A stretch of 64,000 nt of DNA from an uncultured Lachnospiraceae bacterium (GTDB lineage Bacteria > Bacillota > Clostridia > Lachnospirales > Lachnospiraceae): positions 62,001 through 126,000 of the forward strand of contig CAJUPI010000003.1 of assembly GCA_910588125.1 (NCBI GenBank), in the 5' to 3' direction. Made by a program: the position numbers and the translations under genes. The notes beneath the pieces are model-generated. The model was not told where the DNA came from. It saw only the letters and a list, made by a program, of their open reading frames with translations, and made no database searches. This document shows positions 43,612 to 52,160 of this stretch, in pieces (within the stretch, counting starts at the first letter, position 1; every line of letters begins with the position of its first letter).

Positions 43612-44688
43612 ATGGGTAAACCGTATAAGAAACTGAAGAGAATTTTATTGATTTTGGGAATTACAGGAGCAGTTTATGGAGTTTTTCGTTACTTGCTGCC
43701 GCTTGTAATTCCCTTTTTATTGGCATGGGGGCTGGCGCTGCTGCTGCGCCCGTCCGCTTTTTGGCTGGCCAGGTATAGCCGGATTACTCTGCGTATGGGA
43801 GGCAGGAAAAAAACAATTTTTGTTCCGGCAGGCATAATCGGAGTAGTGGAACTTTTACTTATAATATGTGCGGTAACCTTGATGCTTTATTTTGGCGGGC
43901 GCAAGCTGTGTCTGGAAGCGGGTATGTTTTTAGAGCAGATTCCTATATGGGTATCTGCATTGGATACATGGCTCACAGGCATGTGCCATCAGGTGGAGAA
44001 CTGTTTTTGCCTGCCGCCGGACTGTCTGGTATTGCTGATGAGGGAGATGTTACAGGGCCTGATGGAAAGCCTGAAGCAAACAGCGATGCCGTATCTGATG
44101 GTAAACTCTGTGACGATCTTTCAGTATGGCGTCAAGGCTTCCGTGGTTTCTGTCATTTTGCTGGTTTCCGTAGGCATGATTTTAGGAGAAATGGAGCTGT
44201 GGAGACGGCGCTGCGAGGACTCCCTGTTTCAAAAAGAGTTTGCATTGATTGCCCACCGGCTGGCCATCGTTGCTAATGCTTATCTGAAAACCCAGGGGAT
44301 TATCATGGTTTTGACCACGCTGATCTGTATGGCTGGTCTGTGGATTTTAAAAAACCCTTATTATCTTCTGGCGGGAATTGGAATTGGGATCCTGGATGCC
44401 TTGCCAATATTTGGAACTGGCACGGTATTGATTCCCTGGGCAATGCTCTGCTTTTTTGGCAGAAACTGGGGAGAGGGGATGATCCTCCTGGTACTGTATT
44501 TGATCTGTTATTTTCTGCGGGAGCTTTTGGAGGCAAAGCTTATGGGGAACCAGGTAGGGCTTACATCCCTGGAGACCTTGATCTCCATGTATGCCGGCCT
44601 GAAATTATTTGGGATATTTGGCCTTTTTCTGGGGCCGATTGGATTATTGCTGATTGAAGATCTGGTAAAATCCGCCGAAGAAACGTAA
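43612..44688 (+). CDS. ytvI: YtvI-like sporulation membrane protein (AI-2E transporter family)
   Basis: 358 residues with seven or eight hydrophobic segments. The PF01594 pattern is clear: VIPFLLAWGLALLLRP at the N-terminus, GIGIGILDALPIFGTGTVLIPWA and a C-terminal LFLGPIGLLLIEDL. In Bacillus, YtvI is a sporulation-induced member of this family. A weak sigma-E-like arrangement (GAATATT at 43541, 15 bp, CAGAATAT) lies upstream. Start at 43612 follows AGGTGA. Confidence 0.75.
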   Translation: MGKPYKKLKRILLILGITGAVYGVFRYLLPLVIPFLLAWGLALLLRPSAFWLARYSRITLRMGGRKKTIFVPAGIIGVVELLLIICAVTLMLYFGGRKLCLEAGMFLEQIPIWVSALDTWLTGMCHQVENCFCLPPDCLVLLMREMLQGLMESLKQTAMPYLMVNSVTIFQYGVKASVVSVILLVSVGMILGEMELWRRRCEDSLFQKEFALIAHRLAIVANAYLKTQGIIMVLTTLICMAGLWILKNPYYLLAGIGIGILDALPIFGTGTVLIPWAMLCFFGRNWGEGMILLVLYLICYFLRELLEAKLMGNQVGLTSLETLISMYAGLKLFGIFGLFLGPIGLLLIEDLVKSAEET

Positions 44689-44872
44689 CATTTTACAAAA
44701 CCATTACAATTTTAAGAAGAGTATATATCTTTAAAAAGACTTATGTTATACTTATCAGAAGATGTTGGGGTGAAATGGTATTTTTCCCCTATGGTACACG
44801 GCTTTTTGAGCCTGATATCATAAGAAAACGAATCAAATTATGGAAATAATGAAAATAGAATGGAGTATGGGA

Positions 44873-45943
44873 ATGACAGAACAATATGATGTGGTAATTA
44901 TCGGTTCCGGTCCGGCGGGGCTGGCGGCTGCTATCTATGCCCAGCGGGCAAAGCTGAATACATTGGTGCTGGAAAAAGAGATGATGAGCGGCGGCCAGGT
45001 GCTGAATACGTATGAAGTAGATAACTATCCAGGGCTACCAGGGATTAATGGATTTGATTTGGGGACAAAACTGCGGCAGCATGCAGACCAGCTGGGAGCG
45101 CGCTTTGCTGAGGATGAGGTAAAGCAGCTTGTGCTGGTGACGGAAGAAGCGATTGCCGGGATGGAAGAGAAGGATGAGTTGCAGGCGGCGGAGCTGCAGT
45201 CCGTGAGTGATCCGGATATCCAGGCGCAATCTTTGGAGATTACCGAAATGCAATTTGCCAGGGAGCAGAATACAAAAGGGCAACTCGAGGAGCTGCTTTG
45301 GAAGCATATCCGGGGCAAAAAGGCGGATTATCTGGCCAAGACGGTGATCGTCGCCACAGGTGCCACTCACCGGAAGTTGGGGGTTCCCGGGGAAAAAGAA
45401 TTTTCCGGCAGAGGGATCAGCTACTGCGCTACCTGTGACGGGGCATTCTTTAAAAAGAAGACAGTGGCGGTAGTTGGCGGCGGCGATGTGGCTTTGGAGG
45501 ATGGGATATTTTTGGCACGTATGTGCCGTCATGTTTATCTGATCCATCGCCGGGATGAGTTGAGAGGAGCGAAAATCCTTCAGGAGAAGCTATTTGCATT
45601 GGATAATGTGACTGTGATTTGGGACAGCGTAGTGGAAGAAATTTTGGGCACAGAGAAAGTGAACGCGGTATCTTTGCAAAATAAGAAGACAGGGGAGAAG
45701 ACTTTTCTGGAAGTGGACGGAGTGTTTATTGCTGTGGGCATTACGCCAAACAGCCAGGCATTTACTGGATTTTTGGAGCTGGATCAGGGCTATATTTGTG
45801 CAGACGAGAATGGAAATACCGGGATACCGGGAGTGTATGCGGCGGGAGACGTGCGGAAAAAGCAGCTTCGGCAGATTGTGACAGCAGTGGCAGACGGCGC
45901 GAATGCATTAATTAGCGCCGAACACTATTTGACCCGGTTTTAG
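44873..45943 (+). CDS. trxB: Thioredoxin reductase with an internal insertion
   Basis: 356 residues, about 45 longer than usual. FAD motif IIGSGPAGLAAA, redox pair CATC (C185, C188), NADPH motif VVGGGDVALEDG and AGDVRKK near the end are normal. Between residues about 87 and 150, where typical TrxB has a short strand-loop, there is a Glu/Gln/Ala-rich stretch (EEAIAGMEEKDELQ and onward) likely to be helical. It reduces thioredoxin using NADPH. No thioredoxin gene is adjacent. The next gene starts 15 bases after the stop. Confidence 0.9.
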   Translation: MTEQYDVVIIGSGPAGLAAAIYAQRAKLNTLVLEKEMMSGGQVLNTYEVDNYPGLPGINGFDLGTKLRQHADQLGARFAEDEVKQLVLVTEEAIAGMEEKDELQAAELQSVSDPDIQAQSLEITEMQFAREQNTKGQLEELLWKHIRGKKADYLAKTVIVATGATHRKLGVPGEKEFSGRGISYCATCDGAFFKKKTVAVVGGGDVALEDGIFLARMCRHVYLIHRRDELRGAKILQEKLFALDNVTVIWDSVVEEILGTEKVNAVSLQNKKTGEKTFLEVDGVFIAVGITPNSQAFTGFLELDQGYICADENGNTGIPGVYAAGDVRKKQLRQIVTAVADGANALISAEHYLTRF

Positions 45944-45958
45944 AGGAGGCAGGCACAG

Positions 45959-47149
45959 ATGAGAAAAAGCTGGAAGATACTGCTTGCAGGCTGCTTGTGT
46001 ATTTCATTTACAGGCGGAATGACGGTTTATGGAGATATGGAAAGATCTCTGTATCCGGTGGCTTCTGTGACTGTCCAGGAGGAGTATTCGCATATTGCAG
46101 TATCACAAGTGACGGATTATGTGAATATTCGCGAACAGGCGAATACCTCCAGCCGGATTGTGGGCAAGATTTATAATAATTGTGCGGCAGTGATAGAAGA
46201 GACGGTAAAAGGAGAAGGGGGCGACTGGTACCGGATCCATTCTGGTACAGTGACCGGCTATATTAAGGCGGAATATTTTATTACGGGCGAGTCAGCAGAA
46301 AAGCTGGCACAGTCCATTGGAAGGGAGTTTGCCACTGTTAATACAGACAATTTACGTTTGCGGGAGCAGCCGAGCCTGAGCAGTAATGTACTGACCGTGC
46401 TTTCTCAGGGCGCGCGTTATGTGGTGCTGGGAGAAGAAGGCATGTTCTACAAGGTGGAAGTAGATGCCGATTTGGTAGGCTATGTGGCACAGGAATACTG
46501 TCAGACGCAAGTGGAATTTGACCAGGCGGTTTCTCTGGAAGAGGAACGGCAAAGGCTGGCGGAGGAAAACCAAAGAAAACAGGAGGCGGCAAATGCCATT
46601 GCAGCATTGGAGCAGGCCAAACAGGAAGAGGCAGTAAATTCTGGTATAGCGGCTTCGGAGATGCTGATTGCCGCCAATCCTGAGCAAAGTGATAATTCCC
46701 ATCAGGCATCAGCACCGGCTATGATTTCGGGTTTTGGGCCGGCCAGCCCGGGAGGAATGCCGGGGCCGGGTTCAGCAGCAGTAATGTCGGCTACAAGGAC
46801 AGCTATTGTGGCTTATGCAAAGCAGTTTTTGGGCAATCCTTACGTATATGGGGGAACCAGCTTGACCAATGGAGCGGATTGTTCCGGGTTTACGCAAGGC
46901 GTGTTTGCGAACTTTGGTATCACCACCGGCCGAAGTTCCCGGGATCAGGCAGAGAATGGGCGGGAAATAAGCATTGATGCAGTGCAGCCGGGGGATCTGC
47001 TGTTTTATGCCAGCGGAAATTATATTAATCATGTAGCATTATACATAGGCGGCGGACAAGTGATTCATGCCAGCAATTCCACCACCGGTATCACCATTTC
47101 GCCTTATAATTACCGAACTCCCTGTAAGGCAGTATCTTTTTTGGATTGA
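45959..47149 (+). CDS. Secreted NlpC/P60 peptidoglycan hydrolase with SH3 domains
   Basis: 396 residues. Signal peptide (KILLAGCLCISFTGGMTVYG), two bacterial SH3 domains (about 50-110 and 125-180), a Glu/Gln/Ala coiled-coil linker (about 190-225), a Gly/Pro-rich segment and a C-terminal NlpC/P60 domain with catalytic GADCSGFT and INHVALYIGGG. It cleaves stem-peptide bonds (gamma-D-Glu to diamino acid) in peptidoglycan. It follows trxB closely and may be co-transcribed. Confidence 0.92.
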   Translation: MRKSWKILLAGCLCISFTGGMTVYGDMERSLYPVASVTVQEEYSHIAVSQVTDYVNIREQANTSSRIVGKIYNNCAAVIEETVKGEGGDWYRIHSGTVTGYIKAEYFITGESAEKLAQSIGREFATVNTDNLRLREQPSLSSNVLTVLSQGARYVVLGEEGMFYKVEVDADLVGYVAQEYCQTQVEFDQAVSLEEERQRLAEENQRKQEAANAIAALEQAKQEEAVNSGIAASEMLIAANPEQSDNSHQASAPAMISGFGPASPGGMPGPGSAAVMSATRTAIVAYAKQFLGNPYVYGGTSLTNGADCSGFTQGVFANFGITTGRSSRDQAENGREISIDAVQPGDLLFYASGNYINHVALYIGGGQVIHASNSTTGITISPYNYRTPCKAVSFLD

Positions 47150-47162
47150 CGAGGACAGAAAG

Positions 47163-48197
47163 ATGGTGGAGAAAAGGCAATATAATGGATTGGATGTAGT
47201 GAAAGTGCTGTTGGCGGTGGCGGTGGCGGCACGTCACATGATCCAGATTTTTTATCCGGCGGAGAGTAAATGGCGCCTGTTGATCGGCGCCTGGCTCTCC
47301 AATCTGGCAGTTCCAGTATTTTTTATTATCGCAGGCTTTTTTCTTTTCCGCAAAGTGGAGGAGCATGACAAAGATTATGGAAAGAAAGCGGTACTGGGTT
47401 ATTGCGGAAGGATTCTTAGGCTCTATTTGCTGTGGTCGGTTTTGTATTTGCCTATTGATTATGTTAACTGGTATCATAGCCAGGATAAAAGTATAGGGCC
47501 TGCTGTGGCTTATTATATAAAGTCATTTTTGTTTAGCAGTACGACTGTGCAGTTATGGTATCTTCCGGCATTGCTGACGGCCTGCTTTATAGTGTGGCTG
47601 GGATATCGGATAGGGCTGAAGCTTTGGCAGCTGACATTGATTGGCGGAGCCTTGTTTTTTGTGGGCTGTATCGGTGACAACTGGTATTTTAATCAACAGC
47701 TTCCCGGGCGGATGTATCAATTCCTGATGAGATATGTCCAATGTTTTATGACCATGCGCAACGGAGTGTTTTACGGGTGTTTTTTTGTGGCTTTGGGGTT
47801 TTGGCTTGCCAAGACAAAGAGGCGGTTTTCGTTTTTGCCAATGGCAACAGGATTTTTGATATCGATGGGATTGATGCTTTATGAAGTGATTCATTGCAGC
47901 AATACGAATATGGTGTTCAGTTCGGCTCCGGCTGCCTTTTTTTTGTTTGCGGCGGCCAGCCAGGTGCAGATAAAGAACCGGAAGCTGTATCCTCGGCTGC
48001 GCAGAATGAGTGAGTGGATTTATCTATCACATGTGTATTTTTTTCATCTGTATGTGTGGACAGCCAGGTGGAATCCCCTTCCTCCCACTAAGAAAGGAAT
48101 TACCATTTCGATTCTGGCGCCAATGCTGTTTTTTTCCTGGTGCATGGCGTGCCTTTCGGAACGCCGGCATTTTGAATGGGTGAAGAATTTGATTTAA
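47163..48197 (+). CDS. Acyltransferase 3 family membrane protein
   Basis: 344 residues with ten hydrophobic segments. The N-terminal YNGLDVVKVLLAVAVAARH..I pattern with its conserved His, and FFIIAGFFLFRK, match the acyltransferase-3 (OafA-like) family that acetylates cell-surface sugars. It starts 13 bases after the NlpC/P60 gene, so it may be part of the same wall-modifying unit. Substrate unknown. Confidence 0.8.
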   Translation: MVEKRQYNGLDVVKVLLAVAVAARHMIQIFYPAESKWRLLIGAWLSNLAVPVFFIIAGFFLFRKVEEHDKDYGKKAVLGYCGRILRLYLLWSVLYLPIDYVNWYHSQDKSIGPAVAYYIKSFLFSSTTVQLWYLPALLTACFIVWLGYRIGLKLWQLTLIGGALFFVGCIGDNWYFNQQLPGRMYQFLMRYVQCFMTMRNGVFYGCFFVALGFWLAKTKRRFSFLPMATGFLISMGLMLYEVIHCSNTNMVFSSAPAAFFLFAAASQVQIKNRKLYPRLRRMSEWIYLSHVYFFHLYVWTARWNPLPPTKKGITISILAPMLFFSWCMACLSERRHFEWVKNLI

Positions 48198-48224
48198 ACA
48201 GAATTATATAATAGAAGATAAAAA

Positions 48225-48314
48225 GCTGCAAAATAAGTCCTCCGTCATTTGTCTGCCCAGTGTTTTGGCCCAGCCAGACACGGGATAAAAGATATGGCGG
48301 AGGACTGTTCTTGC
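48225..48314. repeat. Family-1 hairpin element, short copy E, between convergent genes
   Basis: TGCAAAATAAGTCCTCCGTCATTT pairs in part with ATATGGCGGAGGACT and the end ..CTTGC; CAGTG/CACGGG segments continue the stem. The apex is reduced as in copy D. Confidence 0.7.
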
Positions 48315-48335
48315 CCCCAAAGAGGGGGCGTTTTA
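48313..48335 (+). terminator. GC-rich intrinsic terminator
   Basis: GCCCCC (48313-48318), loop, GGGGGC (48324-48329), then GTTTTAT, immediately after the family-1 copy. It would end transcription of the acyltransferase gene. Confidence 0.65.
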
Positions 48336-48339
48336 TGAT

Positions 48340-48867
48340 CTAAAATTCTGGTTCTATCAATCCATAGGAGTGTCCCTTGCGTTTGTATACTACATTGACC
48401 TCTTCCGTTTCGGCATTCAGGAAAACATAGAAATTGTGGCCTAAAAGCTCCATCTGAACACAGGCTTCTTCCGGATCCATAGGTTTGATACCAAAGCGTT
48501 TGGTTTTGACAATTTGAATCTCTTCCTCATCAACAGCTTCTTCGTTGATGAAGAAATCGGAAAATGACTGAGCGGATTGCTTTTTATCAATCAGCTTGTT
48601 TTTATATTTTTTGAGCTGACGTTCAATCACCTCTTCTACTAGGTCAATGGAGGTGTACATATCATCGCTGGATTCTTCCGCACGGATCAGATTGCCTTTG
48701 ACCGGAATTGTCACTTCGATTTTTTGCTTGTCCTTCTGCACGCTCAGCGTGATGATCACTTCAGTATCGGGATTAAAATAACGATCCAGCTTGCCAATCT
48801 TCTCTTCTACAGCTCTTCGGATGCCCGGGGTCACATTGATATTTCTTCCTGTAATCGTATAACGCAT
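48340..48867 (-). CDS. hpf: Long ribosome hibernation promoting factor
   Basis: 175 residues: N-terminal HPF/RaiA domain (YTITGRNINVTPGIRRAVEEKIGKLDRYF) and the C-terminal dimerisation domain (PMDPEEACVQMELLGHNFYVFLNAETEEVNVVYKR) of the long form, which drives formation of inactive 100S ribosomes. Start at 48867 is nine bases after AGGAG; the ATG at 48873 is too near. The order hpf-secA-prfB is typical of Firmicutes, though hpf is on the other strand here. Confidence 0.93.
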   Translation of the reverse strand: MRYTITGRNINVTPGIRRAVEEKIGKLDRYFNPDTEVIITLSVQKDKQKIEVTIPVKGNLIRAEESSDDMYTSIDLVEEVIERQLKKYKNKLIDKKQSAQSFSDFFINEEAVDEEEIQIVKTKRFGIKPMDPEEACVQMELLGHNFYVFLNAETEEVNVVYKRKGHSYGLIEPEF

Positions 48868-48898
48868 AATCATCAGCTCCTTTTTTTGAGATAACTAT

Positions 48899-48927
48899 AG
48901 TATAACATATATGTTTGGAAAATTCAA
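48899..48927 (-). promoter_or_regulatory. Promoter for hpf
   Basis: On the minus strand TTGAAT (48927-48922), exact 17-bp spacer, TATACT (48904-48899). Confidence 0.75.
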
Positions 48928-49050
48928 CGAAAATCAGCCAAATGTTGCGACAATTGTGAGGTAAAGAATGCACTTTATTGATTAAGCTGGTATTATAGCA
49001 CTAAACTCTAATAGCAGAAAAGTCAAGAGTTTTTATATGTTTTTTGTCGT

Positions 49051-49081
49051 AATTTGTAAATTTATGATAAGTGTACAAATT
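49051..49081. repeat. Inverted repeat upstream of the DnaA-box cluster
   Basis: AATTTGTA (49051-49058) and TACAAATT (49074-49081) form an 8-bp dyad with a 15-bp loop. Function unknown. Confidence 0.4.
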
Positions 49082-49134
49082 ATGGATGGAGAAAGGGAAA
49101 CGCGGGAATCATAAAAGGAGGATAGGCTGGGGAA

Positions 49135-49250
49135 TGTGGATAATGTGGATAACTTGGTGTATAACTCGTTTTTGGCGTAAATTGGACAAGAACAGATGTG
49201 GATAAAATTTGAAGAGTTGTGCACAGTAAGAGTGTGGATAATGTGGATAA
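49135..49250. promoter_or_regulatory. DnaA-box cluster between hpf and secA
   Basis: Five exact TGTGGATAA sites (reverse complement of the DnaA box TTATCCACA) at 49135-49143, 49144-49152, 49197-49205, 49233-49241 and 49242-49250, all in one orientation, plus a one-mismatch box TTGTGCACA at 49217-49225. Two pairs are directly abutting. The 612-bp gap also holds an AT-rich stretch (about 49300-49380) and the secA promoter. Confidence 0.8.
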
Positions 49251-49389
49251 GTTGGGATTCGAACAAAGATTTTGTGCAAATTGTAAGGTTAACCATAAAA
49301 ATATTATTATGTCACTGGCGGATTTTGGATTTTTTTGGAAATGCAAGTAGTTTTGTTTTTTAATTTTTTGTGAACAACGGGGGAATAAG

Positions 49390-49418
49390 TTGAATAAATG
49401 CCTTGTTAGTGCTACAAT
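49390..49418 (+). promoter_or_regulatory. Promoter for secA
   Basis: TTGAAT (49390-49395), exact 17-bp spacer, TACAAT (49413-49418), 62 bp before the secA ATG and 140 bp downstream of the last DnaA box. Confidence 0.75.
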
Positions 49419-49480
49419 GTATAAGATTGACTGAATGAAAAACGGCAGAAAAGAGAGAAAGTGAGTTAGGAGAACGAAGA

Positions 49481-52063
49481 ATGAATCTCATAGAGAAAGT
49501 GTTTGGTACTCACAGCGAACGGGAGCTGAAGATGATCTATCCGATTGTAGAAAAGATCGAGAAGCTGCGCCCGGAGATGATGGCAAAGAGCGATGAGGAG
49601 TTGCGTGATCATACCAGAATTTTTAAAGAGCGTCTGGCAGCGGGGGAAACCTTGGACGATATTTTGCCAGAAGCATTTGCGACCGTGCGTGAGGCGGCCC
49701 GCCGAACCTTAAATATGGAGCATTTTCCGGTACAGCTGATCGGAGGTATCGTATTACATCAGGGACGTATCGCTGAGATGAGGACTGGTGAAGGAAAGAC
49801 TTTAGTTTCTACAGCGCCGGCCTATTTAAACGCCTTGAATGGCAAAGGCGTCCATATCGTTACGGTAAATGACTATCTGGCTAAACGTGATGCCGAGTGG
49901 ATGGGACAGATCCATGAGTTTTTGGGACTGACCGTTGGTGTGGTATTGAATCCCATGACATCGGAGGAACGGAAAAAGGCTTATAATTGCGATATTACCT
50001 ATGTGACGAATAACGAGCTGGGATTTGATTATCTTCGTGACAATATGGCGATCTACAAAGAGCAGATGGTGCTGCGGGAGCTGGATTATGCCATTATCGA
50101 TGAGGTGGACTCGGTGCTTATCGATGAAGCGAGGACGCCTTTGATCATATCCGGGCAGAGTGGAAAGTCCACGAAGCTATACGAGGTTTGCGATATCCTG
50201 GCTCATCAGCTGATACGGGGCGAGGCGTCCGGAGAGTTTACCAAGATGAATGCCATCATGGGAGAGGACATCGAAGAAACCGGGGATTTTGTGGTGAATG
50301 AGAAGGACAAGGTGGTGAACCTGACCGAGGATGGCGTAAAGAAGGTGGAAGATTTCTTCCATATAGATAATCTGGCCGATCCAGAGAATCTGGAAATCCA
50401 ACACAATATTATCCTGGCATTGCGCGCCAATTATCTGATGTTTCGGGATAAGGATTATGTGGTGAAGGATGACGAGGTCCTGATTGTGGATGAGTTTACC
50501 GGGCGTATTATGCCAGGACGTCGTTACTCGGATGGCCTGCATCAGGCAATCGAGGCTAAGGAGCATGTCAACGTCCGCCGTGAGAGCAAGACGCTGGCCA
50601 CGATTACATTCCAGAACTTTTTCAATAAATTCCGCAAGAAATCCGGTATGACCGGTACAGCGTTAACGGAGGAGAAGGAGTTCCGGAACACCTATGGGAT
50701 GGATGCGATTGCGATTCCGACGAATAAACCGGTGGCCCGTATCGACCATGAGGATGCTGTGTATAAAACCAAGAAAGAGAAGTTTAAGGCAGTGGTGGAT
50801 GAGGTGGCGGAAGCCCATGAGAAGGGACAGCCGGTGCTTGTGGGTACAATTACCATTGAAACCTCGGAGATGTTGAGCAAAATGCTGAATCGCCGGGGGA
50901 TTCCCCATAAAGTTTTGAATGCCAAATATCATGAGCTGGAGGCCGAGATTGTGGCTGACGCTGGTATCCATGGCGCTGTGACCATTGCCACCAATATGGC
51001 CGGCCGTGGTACGGATATTAAGCTGGATGAAGAATCCAGGGCTTTGGGCGGCCTGCGCATCATCGGAACAGAACGTCATGAAGCCCGGCGTATTGATAAC
51101 CAGCTGCGCGGGCGTTCCGGGCGTCAGGGAGATCCTGGTGAGTCCCGTTTCTATATCTCGCTCGAGGATGATCTGATGCGGCTTTTTGGTTCCGAGCGGC
51201 TGATGGGGATGTTTACGGCCCTGGGAGTGCCGGAGGGTGAGCAGATTGAACACAAGATGCTTTCCAATGCCATTGAGAAGGCACAAATGAAGATTGAAAA
51301 TAATAACTACGGGATCCGTGAGAACCTCATGAAATACGATGAGGTCAACAATGAGCAGCGGGAGATCATTTATGCCGAGAGACGTAAGGTGCTTGACGGC
51401 GACAATATGCGCGATGTGATTTTGAAAATGGTCACGGATATCGTGGAAAATGCCGTAGACATGTCGATATCTGAGGAGCAAAATCCGGCGGACTGGGATC
51501 TGGGGGAGCTTAATGCCCTGCTGCTGCCGATCGTTCCTCTGGGCAAGATCACACTGGAGAATCATCCGGTGAGCAAGCGGGATGAATTGAAGCAAAAGCT
51601 GAAGGAAGAAGCGATCAAGCTCTATGAGACCAAGGAGGCGGAATTCCCGGAAGCAGAGCAGATCCGAGAAATTGAGCGGGTGATTTTGCTTAAGGTTATT
51701 GACAATAAGTGGATGAGTCATATTGATGATATGGATCAGCTGCGCCAGGGAATCGGGCTGCAGGCATATGGCCAACGAGATCCGGTGGTTGAGTATAAGA
51801 TGAATGCCTTTGAGATGTTTGAGGCGATGACGGCGGCGATTATGGAGGAGACGGTGCGCATCTTGTTCCATATTCGTGTGGAGCAGAAGGTAGAGCGGGA
51901 GCCGGCGGCGAAAGTGACAGGAACTAACCGTGATACCTCGTCAGTGCAGGCGCCCAAACGCAGAGAGGTGCGCAAGATATATCCGAATGATCCATGCCCG
52001 TGCGGCAGCGGGAAGAAGTTCAAACAGTGCTGCGGACGTAAGCTGTTGCAGGGGAAGGGCTGA
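49481..52063 (+). CDS. secA: Protein translocase ATPase SecA
   Basis: 860 residues, full length. Walker A MRTGEGKT, DEAD-type VDSVLIDEARTPLIISG, helicase motif ATNMAGRGTDIKL, GRSGRQGDPG, and the C-terminal zinc site YPNDPCPCGSGKKFKQCC that binds SecB or lipids. It drives Sec-dependent export of preproteins through SecYEG. Start after GGAG (GAGTTAGGAGAACGAAG). prfB follows about 100 bp downstream. Confidence 0.97.
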   Translation: MNLIEKVFGTHSERELKMIYPIVEKIEKLRPEMMAKSDEELRDHTRIFKERLAAGETLDDILPEAFATVREAARRTLNMEHFPVQLIGGIVLHQGRIAEMRTGEGKTLVSTAPAYLNALNGKGVHIVTVNDYLAKRDAEWMGQIHEFLGLTVGVVLNPMTSEERKKAYNCDITYVTNNELGFDYLRDNMAIYKEQMVLRELDYAIIDEVDSVLIDEARTPLIISGQSGKSTKLYEVCDILAHQLIRGEASGEFTKMNAIMGEDIEETGDFVVNEKDKVVNLTEDGVKKVEDFFHIDNLADPENLEIQHNIILALRANYLMFRDKDYVVKDDEVLIVDEFTGRIMPGRRYSDGLHQAIEAKEHVNVRRESKTLATITFQNFFNKFRKKSGMTGTALTEEKEFRNTYGMDAIAIPTNKPVARIDHEDAVYKTKKEKFKAVVDEVAEAHEKGQPVLVGTITIETSEMLSKMLNRRGIPHKVLNAKYHELEAEIVADAGIHGAVTIATNMAGRGTDIKLDEESRALGGLRIIGTERHEARRIDNQLRGRSGRQGDPGESRFYISLEDDLMRLFGSERLMGMFTALGVPEGEQIEHKMLSNAIEKAQMKIENNNYGIRENLMKYDEVNNEQREIIYAERRKVLDGDNMRDVILKMVTDIVENAVDMSISEEQNPADWDLGELNALLLPIVPLGKITLENHPVSKRDELKQKLKEEAIKLYETKEAEFPEAEQIREIERVILLKVIDNKWMSHIDDMDQLRQGIGLQAYGQRDPVVEYKMNAFEMFEAMTAAIMEETVRILFHIRVEQKVEREPAAKVTGTNRDTSSVQAPKRREVRKIYPNDPCPCGSGKKFKQCCGRKLLQGKG

Positions 52064-52160
52064 ATAGCCTGACAGATAGAAGTGCAATTCGTGTATCATA
52101 GGGGGCAAAATACCTTTTGACCCCAATATCATAAAATATATTTAGAAAGTGGGTGACACG

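Noticed and set aside
48868..49050. raiA-type RNA motif upstream of hpf
   Set aside because: Searched by eye for its structured leader; only an ordinary promoter and AT-rich sequence were seen.
49080..49346. Overlapping minus-strand ORFs rich in Thr, Leu and Ser
   Set aside because: They are antisense readings of the repeated DnaA boxes, with no ribosome site and low-complexity sequence.
48868..49480. The DnaA-box cluster as the chromosomal origin oriC
   Set aside because: No dnaA, dnaN, rpmH or recF lies nearby, and most genes on the left side run toward this point instead of away from it, unlike a replication origin. A DnaA-box cluster is the safer call.
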